Positions 14,118 through 15,318 of a DNA stretch of 15,318 nt are shown in pieces. How positions within the stretch are numbered: position 1 is the stretch's first letter; every line of letters starts with the position of its first letter. The stretch comes from JBAZOJ01 sp041648755. GTDB taxonomy: Bacteria; Planctomycetota; B143-G9. The stretch covers positions 1 to 15,318 of the forward strand of contig JBAZOJ010000065.1 in the NCBI GenBank assembly GCA_041648755.1, written 5' to 3'. The notes beneath the pieces are model-generated. The model worked only from the letters and a program-made list of their open reading frames with translations, did no database searches and was not told where the DNA came from. The position numbers and the translations under genes were made by a program.

Positions 14118-14167
14118 CCGAAAAAACGTTACGGCCTTGGCTGAAGAAAGCCCTTTGCGCCTCTTTG

Positions 14168-15130
14168 CTATTCGGCTGCCGTGAACCTGATCCGGAACAA
14201 TGTCCCCTTCCCCGGCTCGCTTTCCACTTCGATCCCGGCGCCATGTTCCCGCAGGATCTGCGCCACGATGGATAGCCCGAGCCCGGTCCCCGCAAATTCC
14301 TTTTTGGTTGTGAAAAATGGGGTGAACAACTTGTCCCTGACATCCGGCGGCATTCCGATGCCATTGTCTCGGATCTCCACGACCACGCCACGCTCGCAGG
14401 GGTAAACCACCGCCTCTACCCGTCCGTTACCGGTGAATGCCAGATCCCGCTCTTCGCGCTCCGCAATCGCATCGAATGCGTTCCCGAGTATGTTGGTCCA
14501 GACCTGCACAAGCTGGTTGGCGTTGCCGTTAATATAGAAACTCTCCGGGCCCGGCAGAAGCACAACATTCGCACCGTTGTGCATTCTGAAAGAGAGGATC
14601 TTTATCGCGTCAGCGATTGTGGCGATAAGGTCGATCCGCCCCGTTGTCCCGGCGTCCTTGCGGCTGAAAGATCTGAGGTTTTCGAGAATGCTCTGCATGA
14701 TATCGACGTTCTTCGTGATCTCGTCGAGACACATCGACAGGCCCGACATCTCATCGCGTTCCTCGGCATTCCCGGAAGCAGGACGCAAAGCGGCAAGCAT
14801 CTGGCGACCAAGCTGACAGAATCCCGATACCGCGCCAAGGGGGTTCTTGAGTTCGTGAACAACCCCTGCCGAGAGAGTGCCAAGTGTCATTAACCTGTCG
14901 GCATGGCAAAGGTGCTCAGCATCATGTTTGAGCTTCTGTTCCAGCGCAGCAAGCTTCAGTTCCAGCTCTTCAATGCGCTTGGCCGCAGCCAGGCTCGCAT
15001 CAGGGGCATCGAGCGGGGGAGTCGCACGCTGTGGTGTTCCGCTCTCGAACGACGCCTCTCCGCACAACTGCGCCGAAGCGAGTCCGCGGTCACTCGATTT
15101 TTTCGCCGTCCTGCCGGTCTGACGTTTCAT
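14168..15130 (-). CDS. Soluble sensor histidine kinase (NtrB-like HisKA plus HATPase)
   Basis: The 320-residue protein has no membrane segment. Residues 1-47 are variable and polar, followed by a likely coiled coil (48-72, KRIEELELKLAALEQKLKHD). The H-box LSAGVVHELKNPLG holds the predicted phospho-acceptor His92. The ATP-binding domain has the N-box WTNILGNAFDAI (211-222), G1 RDNGIGM (254-260), F-box FTPFFTTK (269-276) and G2 GTGLGLSIV (281-289), all intact. It would phosphorylate a response regulator, but none is in view, so the signal and partner are unknown; the lack of a PAS or membrane domain suggests a cytoplasmic signal or protein partner. ATG 15130 has GGAG four bases upstream. A promoter at 15152-15179 lies directly in front. 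It is followed by 112 bases before the HU start with no clear terminator. Confidence 0.92.
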   Translation of the reverse strand: MKRQTGRTAKKSSDRGLASAQLCGEASFESGTPQRATPPLDAPDASLAAAKRIEELELKLAALEQKLKHDAEHLCHADRLMTLGTLSAGVVHELKNPLGAVSGFCQLGRQMLAALRPASGNAEERDEMSGLSMCLDEITKNVDIMQSILENLRSFSRKDAGTTGRIDLIATIADAIKILSFRMHNGANVVLLPGPESFYINGNANQLVQVWTNILGNAFDAIAEREERDLAFTGNGRVEAVVYPCERGVVVEIRDNGIGMPPDVRDKLFTPFFTTKKEFAGTGLGLSIVAQILREHGAGIEVESEPGKGTLFRIRFTAAE

Positions 15131-15151
15131 TGTTCTCCAGGAAGTCGGGCC

Positions 15152-15179
15152 ATTGTATTCAGGGGAGCCGGGAAGTCAA
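15152..15179 (-). promoter_or_regulatory. Sigma70-type promoter for the histidine kinase
   Basis: Minus-strand TTGACT (15174-15179) and TACAAT (15152-15157) are separated by 16 bases. Transcription would begin near 15145, about 15 bases before the kinase ATG. It lies wholly in the 56-base gap after the upstream gene, so the kinase need not depend on that gene's transcript. Confidence 0.6.
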
Positions 15180-15186
15180 TCGCTTT

Positions 15187-15318
15187 TCAGGGAACCAATG
15201 AACGCAACTGGCCGCCGCTCAAACGGTTAATCGTATGAGACACGAGATGGCCCCCGTGGTACTCGAATGACGCGAAGAAAAATCCCGGCTCAAATACCAG
15301 CGGCGTGAACAGGTGGTC
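15187..15318 (-). CDS. C-terminal fragment of an unidentified gene (cut by right edge)
   Basis: An open minus-strand frame enters at the right edge and ends at TGA (15187-15189), giving the last 43 residues: it begins DHLFTPLVFEPGFFF and ends LSGGQLRSLVP. I do not recognise the family. It is rich in aromatic and His residues (ASFEYHGGHLVSHTI), in the style of a beta-rich or enzyme C-terminus. It lies 56 bases upstream of the kinase on the same strand, so the two may be cotranscribed. That the fragment is a real gene rests on the open frame across the whole edge segment and the short normal spacing to the kinase. Confidence 0.55.
   Translation of the reverse strand, partial: DHLFTPLVFEPGFFFASFEYHGGHLVSHTINRLSGGQLRSLVP

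Noticed and set aside
14097..14167. Terminator after the histidine kinase (GGCT/AGCC with a later T-run)
   Set aside because: The stem is only four pairs and the T-run is not adjacent to it, so it is not convincing.

Overview
The window (about 58% G+C by eye) is ordinary bacterial chromosome with dense, mostly minus-strand genes, strong Shine-Dalgarno sites and sigma70-type promoters. Three lipobox proteins (LGGC, LISC, LGSC) and a lipid-anchored cell-wall amidase point to a bacterium with an extracytoplasmic lipoprotein system, probably diderm. A ThiD2-ThiE fusion, a copper-amine-oxidase-like domain on the amidase and a SUMF1-repeat protein would fit an Armatimonadota- or Planctomycetota-like lineage, but this placement is a weak inference. 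No mobile element, tRNA, rRNA, CRISPR array or phage gene was seen.

Layout. (1) 1-1374, minus: a ribosome hibernation factor cut by the left edge, preceded by an RpoD-type sigma factor whose reading frame breaks inside region 4.2. (2) 1405-3319, plus: a ThiD2-ThiE thiamine protein overlapping an EamA transporter. (3) 3313-4089, minus: an N-terminally anchored pyroglutamyl-peptidase, convergent with and overlapping the transporter. (4) 4090-4405: a promoter-bearing spacer. (5) 4406-7997, plus: a two-gene operon, an unrecognised lipoprotein and, through an ATGA overlap, a membrane-anchored protein with three tandem SUMF1 (FGE-sulfatase) domains, interrupted by a one-base frameshift. (6) 14056-8101, minus: a likely five-gene operon HU, amidase, PcrA/UvrD helicase, membrane 4Fe-4S protein, lipoprotein. 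(7) 15318-14168, minus: the tail of an unknown gene and a soluble histidine kinase.

The left part couples translation and transcription control (hibernation factor, sigma factor). The right part mixes DNA maintenance (HU, PcrA) with envelope functions (amidase, Fe-S membrane protein, lipoprotein). The most unusual block is 4406-9255: a triple-SUMF1 membrane protein lies between two lipoproteins of similar size that share a sparse C-terminal pattern and may be distant paralogs. I found no defence system or other clearly new machinery; this envelope block is the best candidate for something undescribed. Two apparent frameshifts, in the sigma factor and the SUMF1 protein, are either real lesions or sequence errors and change how both genes should be read.
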